NCBI RefSeq assembly: GCF_018143015.1
Contig: NC_054742.1
Span: 51,593,195-51,657,194, forward strand
Source of the DNA: Lytechinus variegatus
Taxonomy: Eukaryota > Echinodermata > Echinoidea > Temnopleuroida > Toxopneustidae
DNA length: 64,000 bases
Direction of reading: 5' to 3'
The notes beneath the pieces are model-generated. The model was given only the letters and a program-made list of their open reading frames with translations. It ran no database searches and was not told the DNA's origin. Of the stretch, positions 11,186 to 21,598 are shown piece by piece (the stretch's first letter is position 1; each line of letters begins with the position of its first letter). A program made the translations under genes and the position numbers.

Positions 11186-11414
11186 ATCACATTATATTAG
11201 TATTCATAGCAGTATTTAAAGCAGATTGTGATCACAATTCAACACTCACATAAACCAGAGTACCATAGCTCAATTTCATCTATTTATCTCAAGACATCTC
11301 TACATTACCCCCCCCTGAAAATACATAAAGAATATTAAAAAAAAAAAAACATGGCTTAAGTTAAGATGAAAAAAAATGGCTTAAGTTAAGATCAACAAGT
11401 TATCAATAAAAGTT
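11186..11414. other. Spacer with two 17-bp direct repeats
   Basis: ATGGCTTAAGTTAAGAT occurs twice (about 11351 and 11375). On the minus strand a G8 tract followed by TAATGTAGAGATGTC resembles a polypurine tract next to an LTR, but no matching LTR copy was found. Confidence 0.4.
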
Positions 11415-11609
11415 CTAATCTTCGTAGTCGAAGTACGTTGTGGTGGACTTGATTTCAACACGCTTCTGTCCGTGGATATGGAAGAAAGTTTCTGTGACGA
11501 CGTTCACATTCCCGACCTTGAGGGTCCCAACCTTTCCCTTAGGGGTCTTAATTGTAATTACTATCTGCTGCTCTTCCTTTTCTTGCAGGATTACTCTTCT
11601 TTCTGGACT
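11415..11609 (-). CDS. Intact 64-codon terminal exon of an unidentified gene or element
   Basis: After the acceptor TATAAAGAAATTTAG the frame is open for 64 codons to TAG: SPERRVILQEKEEQQIVITI, KTPKGKVGTLKVGNVNVVTE, then FFHIHGQKRVEIKSTTTYFD. The alternating beta-strand pattern, Lys/Val-rich, suggests a small beta domain. I do not recognise it. It lies 0.4 kb after the Myb/SANT-like relic on the same strand and could be its last exon. Confidence 0.4.
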   Translation of the reverse strand, partial: SPERRVILQEKEEQQIVITIKTPKGKVGTLKVGNVNVVTETFFHIHGQKRVEIKSTTTYFDYED

Positions 11610-11984
11610 CTAAATTTCTTTATAATCCATAGGGGCTATGGCAATTTAGCGCCTCAAGAGAACCCTGGAAGCTGTAGCTATGGAAAATCCACATTCATTG
11701 CATTGCATGTTTATTACCTCATTGCAGATCAGGCAGCAAGGTTGTAGTTGTGAAAGGGAACCCTAGTGTACATCCACTCACACTAGTGCGAGGTTACATT
11801 GGGTTCTTGGTCTACGTCATGATCATCTAGATCTATATTGTGTGTGGAATCGTCGCTTCTGGCTCGTATATGCCCAACTCTTCTTAATCTCGGTCATCTA
11901 GGCCGAGATCTACATCTATTGTGCGCTGTCGTCAGCAGTAGATCTAATGTTGTGTGGAACCGGCTCTGTCTCTGATGACTCCAA

Positions 11985-12250
11985 AACTGATCCCCTTGGA
12001 GGATCAACACTTGGTGTTCCTCCCAGAATCTCTCCTATCATGTCGTAATACTTTCCCTTCGGTACCGCTGCCTCTCCACTCGTACACAAAATATCTTGTT
12101 TTTTTAACTCTGATTTTGAAGTTTTTTGTCTTGTACTTTATTTGCTTCTCACTTTTGTTTTTGCAGGCTATTTCATCAAATATCGAATCCTCCCTCCATA
12201 TGTTAATTAGGATAGCTGTTTCCTCTTCTGTCCAATGAGACATCCTTCTG
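11985..12250 (-). pseudogene. Myb/SANT-like DNA-binding relic
   Basis: Reads MSHWTEEETAILINIWRED followed by a Lys-rich segment (SEKQIKYKTKNFKIRVKK), typical of the Myb/SANT-like domain in PIF/Harbinger-associated and related proteins. A frameshift near 12060 then leads to YYDMIGEILGGTPSVDPPRG and SVLESSETEP, the usual ending of the family. A piece of the same gene (GGTTSVDPPRGSVMES) occurs on the plus strand at 17236-17285. Confidence 0.55.
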
Positions 12251-12439
12251 CAAGTTACTAGTAATATGGTTCCAAAACAAAATTCTCGGACAAATAATAC
12301 CAATCTCAGACAAATGATAATAATAGCGTGCAGGTACAGGTTGACATTCGCATGTGTACGGTACGATGTGTTTATTTTGACCAAGGCGGAATTGGAATGC
12401 AAATTTAATTATGAACTGACATCATGAATAAATTACCCC

Positions 12440-12680
12440 GAGCCCAATCTCGAGTGCGTCTGCACCTGCAAATTAGCGGGATAATTCGGAAAATAGCGCA
12501 CTATTTGGCAAATAAACCCAATTTTGGGATTGCAATCTTGAGATTAATCCTATGAACTAGCGCAATAATCGCGTCTCTATTACAAACAATCTCAAGATTT
12601 TTAAGATCCGAATAATTTGCCAGATCAGAAATAGTGTGCTAATTTGAAAACTCGAGCTGGTGCAGACGGCCCTATATAGA
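12440..12680. mobile_element. Possible palindromic MITE (CGTCTGCACC ends)
   Basis: CGTCTGCACC near 12448 on plus and, inverted, GGTGCAGACG near 12658; inner blocks CTTGAGATT and GCGCAATAATCGCG also recur in inverted form. Arms are quite diverged and the target duplication is unclear. Confidence 0.4.
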
Positions 12681-12836
12681 CCTCCCCTACAAAATTTGAT
12701 CTGCCCTTTACTCTCCACCTCAAACTTCTCCACTAAATGTAACTTGAGTAAACCCATTTTTGAAATGCATTGATGAAGAGTTCATTTGTTAGCTGATATT
12801 TTTTGTTTGAAAAATGGGACTGCAGCTCTTGAGGAT

Positions 12837-12994
12837 TTATTTACAAGTGATGGAGGACAGAAATCTTGCTGATTTTTGTTGATCACTGTAAAATCTTGAA
12901 ACCTTGTTCCTTTCATTCATTACTTTGTTATGCACAGCTTCCCATTCCATGTTGAGCTGGGTTGTTTGCAGGAAAGCTTCGCTAGCTATTTTCC
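12837..12994 (-). CDS. Possible terminal exon, unidentified
   Basis: Acceptor CATTCTATTTCAG, then 51 open codons (KIASEAFLQTTQLNMEWEAV and following, ending SSITCK) to TAA; an AATAAA overlaps the stop. A helical, moderately charged peptide with no family match. It may belong to the same relic gene cluster as 13022-17660. Confidence 0.35.
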
Positions 12995-13427
12995 CTGAAA
13001 TAGAATGATACAAACTAAATCGTGGAGGTGCCTTCCAAGAAATCAACATTGAAAGAAAAAAAGTCTATGCATCCTCAAAGCCTCTGTAAACATCAGATGG
13101 GAAAGATGTTGGAATATGAGTCACCTCACAGGATGTTATGGGGACACACACAGATTGTCCAAAGAATCCCCGACACCATTTTGCAAGCTGTCAATATCCA
13201 ACGTGCCTATGTTTCCTACAAAAAAATAAAATAATAGTAAATCAGATACAGCACATCACATTGTTGCTAAATGTACATCATAAAAATTCCCTTTAGATCC
13301 TACCAACTGCTACATGAATTTCTGGTGATTCATAAATAAGGAGGGGGGGGGGTTGTAGTTGACAACTGTGAGTTAAAAAAGAAGAAAATTCAAAACTTCA
13401 AAAGGGAAATGACCATATAAAAATTAT

Positions 13428-13624
13428 ATATAGCTCATTATAACACTGTCCCTATGATACATATTTTCATAATTTGAAAATACATGAAATATGATACAGT
13501 TTTCTAAATTTGAGGTTGGAAAAAAAATCATGTATTTTTAAATAAATTTCTATCCTTCTTTTCCAATATTTGATTACAGAAAATATATGAAATAAATACT
13601 CATTTTCAGTTGCATCATGTCATG
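13428..13624. repeat. Segment X, first copy of a higher-order duplication
   Basis: Matches 14444-14625 (both contain AGCTCATTATAACACTGTCC and CTCATTTTCAGTTGCATCAT). It marks the start of a roughly 1-kb higher-order unit that contains the 233-bp array. Confidence 0.75.
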
Positions 13625-13677
13625 ATTTACCCGATGTTTTTGTGAAAACTAGCAAAATTCTCAAATGATCGTGTAAA

Positions 13678-14376
13678 CTGGACCCAACACTTCTGGAATA
13701 AAGGTGGCCCTATTCTTCATTTTCTATGCGTAGTCTCACCTGTTCCTCCATGTATATTCAAGGCACAGCTGTTAACTCTTCTACTGCCATTTTGTTTATC
13801 TCGGACTTGGCTTCTTCCACTCATTTTCAGTTGCATCATGTCATGCCCTGTCACCATACTGTTGACGATACCCCAAGTAGGCAGTATCTAAAACCCACAG
13901 ATTGATTAAACTGGACCCAACACTTCTGGAATGAAGGGGGCCCTATTCTTCATTTTCTATGCGTAGTCTCACCTGTTCCTCCATGTATATTCAAGGCACA
14001 GCTGTTAACTCTTCTACTGCCATTTTGTTTATCTCCGACTTGGCTTCTTCCACTCATTTTCAGTTGCATCATGTCATGCCCTGTCACCATACTGTTGACG
14101 ATACCCCAAGTAGGCAGTATCTAAAACCCACAGATTGATTAAACTGGACCCGACGTTTCTGGAATGAAGGGGGCCCTATTCTTCATTTTCTATGCGTAGT
14201 CTCACTTGTTCCTCCATGTATATTCAAGGCACAGCTTTTAACTCTTCTATTGCCATTTTGTTTATCTCTTACGTTCTACTCATTTTTCAGTTGCATCATG
14301 CTGTGCCCTGTCACCATACTTTTGACGATACCCCAAGTAGGCAGTATCTAAAACCCACAGATTGATTGAGACAAAC
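13678..14376. repeat. 233-bp tandem array, block A (3 copies)
   Basis: Units start at 13678, 13911 and 14144 with the marker CTGGACCC, exactly 233 bp apart, over 95 percent alike. On the minus strand each unit contains INLWVLDTAYLGYRQQYGD, a P2X7-C-like segment, and, in another frame, AKSEINKMAVEELTAVP followed by IYMEEQVRL, a FLYWCH/MULE-like segment. Each is broken by stops in every unit. Confidence 0.95.
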
Positions 14377-14974
14377 GCTTTCAAAGCCAGAGTGCTCGGT
14401 GATGCAGTTCAGTTCTGCTTGCTCGTACTGGTTCATCATATTTATAGCTCATTATAACACTGTCCCTATGATACATATGTTCATAGTTTGAAATGATATA
14501 AAACATCGTACATTTGAGTTTAGAAAAAAACATTTTTTTTTAATATTGTTTTCTTTATTTTCCGATATTTGATAACAGAAAATATGTAAAATAAATACTC
14601 ATTTTCAGTTGCATCATGCTGTGCCCTGTCACCATACTGGTGACGATACCCCAAGTAGGCAGTATCTAAAACCCACAGATTGATTGATACAAACACCTTC
14701 AAAGCCAGGGTGTTCGGTAATGCAGTTCAGCTCTGCTCGCTCGTACTGATCCATCATTGCCACTTTACGCTTGTGCCATCACATCAGGTTATTGTCGAAT
14801 TGGGCACTTGCAAAACCTGACCAATCAAGAAATGGGTCCTCTGAATTACTGAACCATCAGGTCCAGTTTATCTGACCATTCGAGATAAGGGCCCCCTAAA
14901 TTTCTGAAAGGTCGTGTCCAATTTACCTGATGTTTTGTGAAAACTGTAGCAAAATTCTCAAATGATCGTGTAAA
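14377..14974. repeat. Spacer between arrays: P2X7-C-like fragment, segment X copy 2
   Basis: Carries segment X again (14444-14625), a P2X7-C-like reading on the minus strand (14580-14745, with INLWVLDTAYLGYRHQYGD and the Cys-containing start further up), and a stretch with AAACCTGACCAATCAAGAAA that returns at about 16493. Confidence 0.7.
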
Positions 14975-16372
14975 CTGGACCCAACACTTCTGGAATAAAG
15001 GGGGCCCTATCCTTCATTTTCTATGAGTAGTCTCACTTGCTCCTCCATGTATATTCAAGGCACAGCTGTTAACTCTTCTACTGCCATTTTGTTTATCTCC
15101 GACTTGGCTTCTTCCACTCATTTTCAGTTGCATCATGTCATGCCCTGTCACCATACTGTTGACGATACCCCAAGTAGGCAGTATCTAAAACCCACAGATT
15201 GATTAAACTGGACCCAACACTTCTGGAATAAAGGTGGCCCTATCCTTCATTTTCTGTGCGTAGTCTCACCTGTTCCTCCATGTATATTCAAGGCACAGCT
15301 GTTAACTCTTCTACTGCCATTTTGTTTATCTCGGACTTGGCTTCTTCCACTCATTTTCAGTTGCATCATGTCATGCCCTGTCACCATACTGTTGACGATA
15401 CCCCAAGTAGGCAGTATCTAAAACCCACAGATTGATTAAACTCGACCCGACACTTCTGGAATGAAGGGGGCCCTATCCTTCATTTTCTATGCGTAGTCTC
15501 ACCTGTTCCTCCATGTATATTCAAGGCACAGCTGTTAACTCTTCTACTGCCATTTTGTTTATCTCCGACTTGGCTTCTTCCACTCATTTTCAGTTGCATC
15601 ATGTCATGCCCTGTCACCATACTGTTGACGATACCCCAAGTAGGCAGTATCTAAAACCCACAGATTGATTAAACTGGACCCGACGTTTCTGGAATGAAGG
15701 GGGCCCTATTCTTCATTTTCTATGCGTAGTCTCACCTGTTCCTCCATGTATATTCAAGGCACAGCTGTTAACTCTTCTACTGCCATTTTGTTTATCTCCG
15801 ACTTGGCTTCTTCCACTCATTTTCAGTTGCATCATGTCATGCCCTGTCACCATACTGTTGACGATACCCCAAGTAGGCAGTATCTAAAACCCACAGATTG
15901 ATTAAACTGGACCCGACGTTTCTGGAATGAAGGGGGCCCTATTCTTCATTTTCTATGCGTAGTCTCACCTGTTCCTCCATGTATATTCAAGGCACAGCTG
16001 TTAACTCTTCTACTGCCATTTTGTTTATCTCCGACTTGGCTTCTTCCACTCATTTTCAGTTGCATCATGTCATGCCCTGTCACCATACTGTTGACGATAC
16101 CCCAAGTAGGCAGTATCTAAAACCCATAGATTGATTAAACTGGACCCGACGTTTCTGGAATGAAGGGGGCCCTATTCTTCATTTTCTATGCGTAGTCTCA
16201 CCTGTTCCTCCATGTATATTCAAGGCACAGCTTTTAACTCTTCTATTGCCATTTTGTTTATCTCTTACGTTCTACTCATTTTTCAGTTGCATCATGCTGT
16301 GCCCTGTCACCATACTGTTGACTATGCCCCAAGTAGGCAGTATCTAAAACCACAGATTGATTGATTGATACA
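14975..16372. repeat. 233-bp tandem array, block B (6 copies)
   Basis: Units start at 14975, 15208, 15441, 15674, 15907 and 16140, again exactly 233 bp apart. Units 15674-16140 share CGACGTTTCTGGAATGAAG, while earlier units read CAACACTTCTGGAATAAAG, so there are two subfamilies. The last unit (16140) ends like the last unit of block A (CTTACGTTCTACTCATTTTT). Confidence 0.95.
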
Positions 16373-16692
16373 AACGCCTTCAAAGCCAGGGTGCTGTTCT
16401 GAAGTTGAGCTCTGCTTACTCGTACTGGTCCATCATTGCCACTTTACGCCTTTGCCATCACATCAGGTTATTGTCGAATTGGGCACTTGCAAAACCTGAC
16501 CAATCAAGAAATGGGTCCTCTGAATTACTGAACCTCGGGTCTAGTTTACCTGACCATTCTAGATAAGAGCCCCCTAAAATTTATGAAAGGTCATGTCCAA
16601 TTTACCTGATTTTTTGTGAAAACTGTCAAGAACTGCAAAATTCTCGACTGATCTAGTAAACTGGATCTGACTTTTTGGAATGAAGTTGGGCC

Positions 16693-16932
16693 CTATCCCT
16701 CATTTTCTGTGAGTAGTCTCACTTGCTCCTCCATGTATATTCGAGGCACAGCTGTTAACTCTTCTACTGCCATTTTGTTTATCTCTGACTTGGCTTGTTC
16801 CACTGCTGTTGCATTAACATTTGACAGTAGACAATGTAGTTCTTGTGGTTCTGGATTGTGTAGCCAACAATAATATACAGATTTTTTCCCTCTTTGCATG
16901 GAAAAAAGCTCCATAACAATGAATAACACCAA
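16693..16932 (-). pseudogene. FLYWCH/MULE-like fragment (donor of part of the 233-bp unit)
   Basis: Open for 79 codons. The middle reads YYCWLHNPEPQELHCLL, then ATAVEQAKSEINKMAVEELT and AVPRIYMEEQVRLL. The 'H-N-x-E-P ... helix ... A-x-x-E-x-x-x-VP-x-I-Y-x-E' pattern resembles the region after the FLYWCH zinc finger in Mutator-like transposon proteins. The tandem units contain a shortened copy of its last part. Family call from remembered pattern. Confidence 0.45.
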
Positions 16933-17021
16933 ATAAACAGTCTACAATTACAAATAAAAGATTATAACCAAACAACAAGTATAAAACAATCACAAACTAT
17001 ACTTAATGTGTTCTTTGGCTT

Positions 17022-17162
17022 CAAGTTTCTTTTTTGCGAATATTCAATTTCTTTGAAACTCTCCTTCTTTTAGATCTCCCTTTGACGGCTTCATTTGACC
17101 ATGGACTACTTTTTTTCTGCTGCATTGTTTTTTCTGTATAAAATAAAGTGATTGCTTAGTTT
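17022..17162. repeat. 140-bp direct repeat, first copy
   Basis: Shares ATATTCAATTTCTTTGAAAC and TCTCCCTTTGACGGCTTCAT with 17507-17648, about 95 percent alike. The minus strand reads Lys/Gln-rich fragments (FIQKKQCSRKK), a likely exon piece of the relic. Confidence 0.85.
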
Positions 17163-17210
17163 CAAATAAGCTCCAAATGATACACACCAAAACATGGAGT
17201 CTATGCATCC

Positions 17211-17447
17211 TCAAAGCTTCTGTAAGCAACAGATTCTGGGAGGAACAACAAGTGTTGATCCTCCAAGAGGATCAGTTATGGAGTCATTTTCAGCTGCATC
17301 ATGCCGTGCCCTGTCACCATACTGATGACGATACCCCAAGTAGGCAGTATCTAAAACCCACAGATTGATTGAGACAAACGCCTTCAAACCAGGGTGCTTG
17401 GTGATGCAGTTCAGTTCTGCTTGCTCGTACTGGTCCATCATTGCCAC
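17211..17447 (-). pseudogene. P2X7 C-terminal (ballast)-like domain fragment
   Basis: Minus-strand reading MDQYEQAELNCITKHPGLKA, then VSINLWVLDTAYLGYRHQYG. The 'CIT-x-HPG-x-K ... L-x-x-WVL-x-TAY-x-x-YR-x-x-YGD' order matches the start of the zinc-binding intracellular domain of P2X7, which is widespread as a separate domain in invertebrate proteins. The later half (RW-W-G, PSC) is missing, replaced by a Myb/SANT-like fragment in the opposite orientation. Related pieces lie at 14580-14745 and 16310-16470. Confidence 0.5.
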
Positions 17448-17506
17448 TTTATGCTTGTGCCATCACATCAGGTTAAGTAAATCAACATGGACAAAAAACT
17501 TTAGAC

Positions 17507-17648
17507 CATGTAGTTTCTTTTTGCAAATATTCAATTTCTTTGAAACTCTCCTTCTTTTAGATCTCCCTTTGACGGCTTCATTTGACCATGGACTCCTTTT
17601 TTCTGCTGCATTGTCTTTTCTGTATAAAATGAAGTGATTGCTTAGTTT
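17507..17648. repeat. 140-bp direct repeat, second copy
   Basis: Same unit as 17022-17162, about 485 bp away, with the P2X7-C-like fragment between them. The pair marks another duplication within the 12.8-17.7 kb cluster. Confidence 0.85.
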
Positions 17649-18369
17649 TTGTAACGAGAGCCCCAGAGGGGGTCAGGGCATGGTACCAAAAATAAATAAA
17701 TTGTTTGGGATGTCTATAAAAATAAGGATAGGAAAAAAATAGCCAAAACGATAAAATACATGGGATAGTAAAACTTCTCCCAAGTTCCATATTTCAATGA
17801 TTTTAATGACATCATTTTTATTACAACATGTGGAGTAAGTTCACTTGGCCTTAAGAATACTTCTGAAATTGATATTGCTGAGATGAATTTGCCCCCACTC
17901 TATAAGTTTATTTCAATAATAAAGACATGGACTATATATGTATGCATATCTAGGAGTCCATATTGCACATTATCTGCGTAACATCAGAACATGTTTAGAT
18001 ACGTAAAACAAGAATGGAAGTTTTTATGGTAAACACCATGTACTTATTCTATTTCTCCTAAGAATGTTAGTGTACAGAGGACTTTCCCCCTCCAACAAGA
18101 TGTCCAAGATTTTGGTTGGCAGCAGGTGTCTTACAGCTTGTTGCTGCACACTCTATTGACATTAAGCTTGACACTTTGGACTCTGTCTCTGACTCTCTGG
18201 GTTATCGGGGGTGTATATTTGGGAGGGGGTGGGGTTTGGGAAGTTGTGTGCGCGCCAGGTGTAATGCTTGCAAGTATGCGCAGAGGTGAGCGGGGGCTAT
18301 ATTGGTACATGTTATAGTCTGTATCGCCGGATATATATGCTCATTGCGTAGCTATTGTTTATTCTACAC
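17649..18369. other. No feature recognised
   Basis: Mixed-composition spacer. A plus-strand open frame at 18126-18317 is Leu/Gly-rich without family or splice support. Confidence 0.35.
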
Positions 18370-18960
18370 AGCCTCCCTCTATCCTGAGGAGAGTTTGTTC
18401 CACAAGAATACAAGGGGCCACCAGTGAGCGAGAGTTGCTTGGTGTTTATTGGCTGAAGTTTTGGAACTACCCATTCCCAACCTTCTTTCTCTAACAGTAG
18501 GCCCGTTTCTACTCTGTCGTTTTCGCTGAGGGGACTTTGTACTGAGTGCCAATTTTGGTTTGTGCAACCTAAGAGTCCATGTAGCATATCTGAGCCCTAA
18601 GAGGAAGTTTGCTCTCATGCACAATTCCTTAGCCCACTTCTAAAGGTTATTTGACCATTTTAGGCCGGTGTGTTCTTCCTGGGTGTGGAAAAAGTCTGGG
18701 AAATGGTAGTAGACATGCCATCTAAGCTTAGGGCCCACAACCTTCTAATGGACAAGTGGACCTATGTTTCTTTGATTGCTGATTGATCTCAGAGGTGGAC
18801 GGGCGTTTTGTCCCATTTCTAGCTTTTTTGTCAGGTTGAGTAAGGATTCCAGGAGTTGTCCCTCAAAAAGGTGAACAGCTGGAGTTAGGAAGCAATGCAA
18901 TTATGCCTGCACTCCTTCGGGCTGCCAGGCCCTTAGGGATGGGTTCTTTTTGGGTTCGTG
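18370..18960 (-). pseudogene. Unidentified coding relic
   Basis: One minus-strand frame stays coding-like for about 190 codons with only three stops: WQPEGVQA near the start, ARPPLRSISNQRNIGPLVH, then WHVYYHFPDFFHTQEEHTGL, KWSNNL, and AKELCMRANFLLGLRYATWT followed by a basic tail (PQRKRQSRNGP). Base composition is richer in G and C than its surroundings. No family recognised; an old transposon or processed gene is likely. Confidence 0.4.
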
Positions 18961-20721
18961 CCTACCACACTTTGAAAAGCTTGTTAATATCAAGCTATTC
19001 CTGTTCCTCTTCCAATCATGCAACATGCTTCAAAATCTGTATTCAATTTGAAAAGGATTAGTTTTACAGTTAGGATCGGGGTTAAGTTTGGTGATGCATT
19101 AAAAAATTGTTAATGCTTACAATACTCGTGTCTTTGAGAAATGAGTGAAATTTAGAACCAAGATATTCATATTTTTTTTTACTAATTCCTCTCTTTCCAT
19201 GAAAAATCTGAATGATTTAGTATTTGGAATCCTTTCTGGAATCCAGCAGTTATTTTCAAATATGACAAATTATGATTTTAAAAGAAATATAATACATGTA
19301 CCATAATGGCATTACGAATATCTATAGATAATACTAAATTTTGATGAGAGCATGTGTGCCTCATTTTAATAAGTTTTCATAGTGAGGCTGGAGTTACAAA
19401 TAGGCTTGCATTGTCAATCATACAATATTTCCTTTGATATCTGAAGATGCACAAAGTAGGCAGATCAGTCCAAACTGGTTGCTGAAGATGAACAAAATTG
19501 GAAGAGATCATTATTTCATCAAGAAACATAAATATAAAAAATTGTTTTAAAAAATATATAGCATTCCCTCTACCTTGATTTTTTTTTTACAAATCTATCT
19601 ATAAAACTAAAAATAAAAAACACAGAATTTATACAAACTATGTAACAAGTACACGGTCCACTCACTGGTTCTATGATAGACATTCTTGTCATATGCTTTG
19701 TAGTTCCCAGAATCAGTCAGAGCAATCACTTTAACATTTCAAGTAAGTAGAATCAAAATGAAGAGGACCTTTGCTGTAACCTTGATTACTTAAATGTCAT
19801 TTATGAATGATAATTAAGATTCAAATGTGCCTTGAAGAAGCACACATTTTTACTGAATTTGGCTTTAAGCTCACTTTGTTAAAGCACTGACAATTTCAAT
19901 GTTACATGTTTAAAATCCCATTGAAATTTGTTTCCATTTTTAATGCAAATTTATCTATTACATAAAGACTGCTAGTGATCGAAGAAATTCCCTTTATACT
20001 GTGAGTGATTGTAAATAATGTCTTTCTGGATTTGATTTACTAAATGAGATAAGAGAGGTTGGAAAGTATGTAGAAATGATCTCCATAATACTTCTGCCTT
20101 CTGAATGAAGGTATAGTCTGACAAGACTATTATGCTGGTAGTGGATTGAAGCAATTTGTTGCTGAAAATAAAAACCATATTATATCAAAATTGTACATGG
20201 AACAACATTCTTGATAGCAACTCTGAATGCATAGTACTGATCACTGTTGCTCGGAGTGTCAAATAGTGTAGAATTTGCTATTATGGATTTTAATTTTGTT
20301 TGTGGTTATGTACTGGACTGATGAGAAAACCTAGAGGATCAGTTTCATGAATGAGTCTTTGATAGGACTTTTTCATTTTTTTTAAAATTCATAATCAACC
20401 TAAATTTTAAAAACTTCTAAAATCACTCTTTCTTGCAAACAGCAAATCAAATTTTAAATGAATACTTGTATATCTTGTGGCATGATGTACATCTATAAAT
20501 AATTTCAGAACTGATTTGAAAAATGAATTACATGTCAATACATCGATGAATTAGAAATGGATTCCTCTAATAGCATCTCATAATAAATCAGCAGTATGAA
20601 TAACAGTCCTTGCAAAGACCTTTTCATGAAACTGGATCATGTGGTATGTTCAGGAATGAAACCTGACCAAGATACTTAATGATGAGAATCCATGTATTAC
20701 CAAACTACAGTAGAGCAGTGT
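18961..20721. other. No feature recognised
   Basis: AT-rich spacer without coding frames or clear repeats. Confidence 0.4.
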
Positions 20722-20765
20722 CCTGGATTTGAACCAGGGACCTCTACACTACCACTGAGCCATCA
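20722..20765 (-). pseudogene. tRNA-like remnant with deleted anticodon arm
   Basis: The minus strand has an A box TGGCTCAGTGGTAG (20749-20762) and a B box GGTTCAAATCC (20725-20735) inside a perfect T-stem (CCTGG...CCAGG). The boxes are 16 nt closer than in a tRNA, there is no room for an anticodon arm, and no acceptor stem forms. A decayed tRNA or the head of a tRNA-derived SINE. Confidence 0.55.
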
Positions 20766-21245
20766 TGGTTGTACCAGTTTATAGAAGGGGGTGTGGCAAG
20801 AAATTTGCAATCAGTTGTAGCTTGATTAAAATTCTTTAAAAAAAAACAATGTTCGTTGTGCAATTGATCACTATTCTTACTCATGCAAGAGAAAGTATCA
20901 ATTCATCGCTATTGTTTAAAGCAATCTGCCAAATACTTATTACTGCAATTGATTGCAAATGACTTTCTTGAAAGACCCCTAAGATTGAAGGATGATATTG
21001 TATGATAAAAGACTTTTTATATTATTTATTAAATTCTAATGTGTATATATGTGTGAGTTCAAAACATGGCTTTATGTTTTGAGAAAGATAGGTCAAGTTT
21101 ATCCCATCAAGAAGTTGATTTAAAAGGGTAAAGAAAGATTATAACTAAAACTCAGCAATATTTGAAAGTAATGCCATTTTGAATGTCCACAAATGTATAT
21201 AGTTTTTCTCAAAACTTTCTTTTTTGCTGAGTGATTAGTAAAGTC

Positions 21246-21400
21246 ATGTGCATTATACATATATCTCCCTTGGTCAATTCTTAAAGGTCATGTTTGAAAG
21301 TAGTGTCTGAAAATAAAAACCACATAACACAATTTGATGCTTGCTACATTTAGGTAGACTCAATGGAATCTTTGGTTTTACTGTAAATTTTTGAACATGG
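21246..21400. repeat. Interspersed direct repeat, copy 1
   Basis: Shares AAGGTCATGTTTGAAA, AAATAAAAACCACATAA and TTGCTACATTTAGGT in the same order with 24375-24520. Family unknown. Confidence 0.7.
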
Positions 21401-21577
21401 ATAGAGGGACTTCAGAGATATAAAGAGAAAGGGGGGGGGATGTTGAGGTAATGAAATACAAAAGGAATTGGGGTACAGAGGGAAAGGGGAAAATGTCGCC
21501 CTCAATGACATGAGCCTGGAAATCTCATTGTATTGTTTGTGTACTATTTGTAAGTCATGCACTTTCACTTTGGCGGC

Positions 21578-21598
21578 GGGGGGGGGGGGGGGGGGGGG
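21578..21598 (+). repeat. Run of 21 G
   Basis: Uninterrupted G21 preceded by GGCGGC. Could form G-quadruplex; also a likely place for sequencing length errors. The stretch 21400-22640 otherwise shows nothing but a short (TC)n near 21773. Confidence 0.9.

Noticed and set aside
11280..11310. Polypurine tract plus LTR start on the minus strand
   Set aside because: No second LTR copy, and no recognisable pol upstream; the G8 tract alone is common here.
13678..16372. CRISPR-like periodic array
   Set aside because: The period is 233 bp with near-identical whole units and no unique spacers; the genome is eukaryotic.
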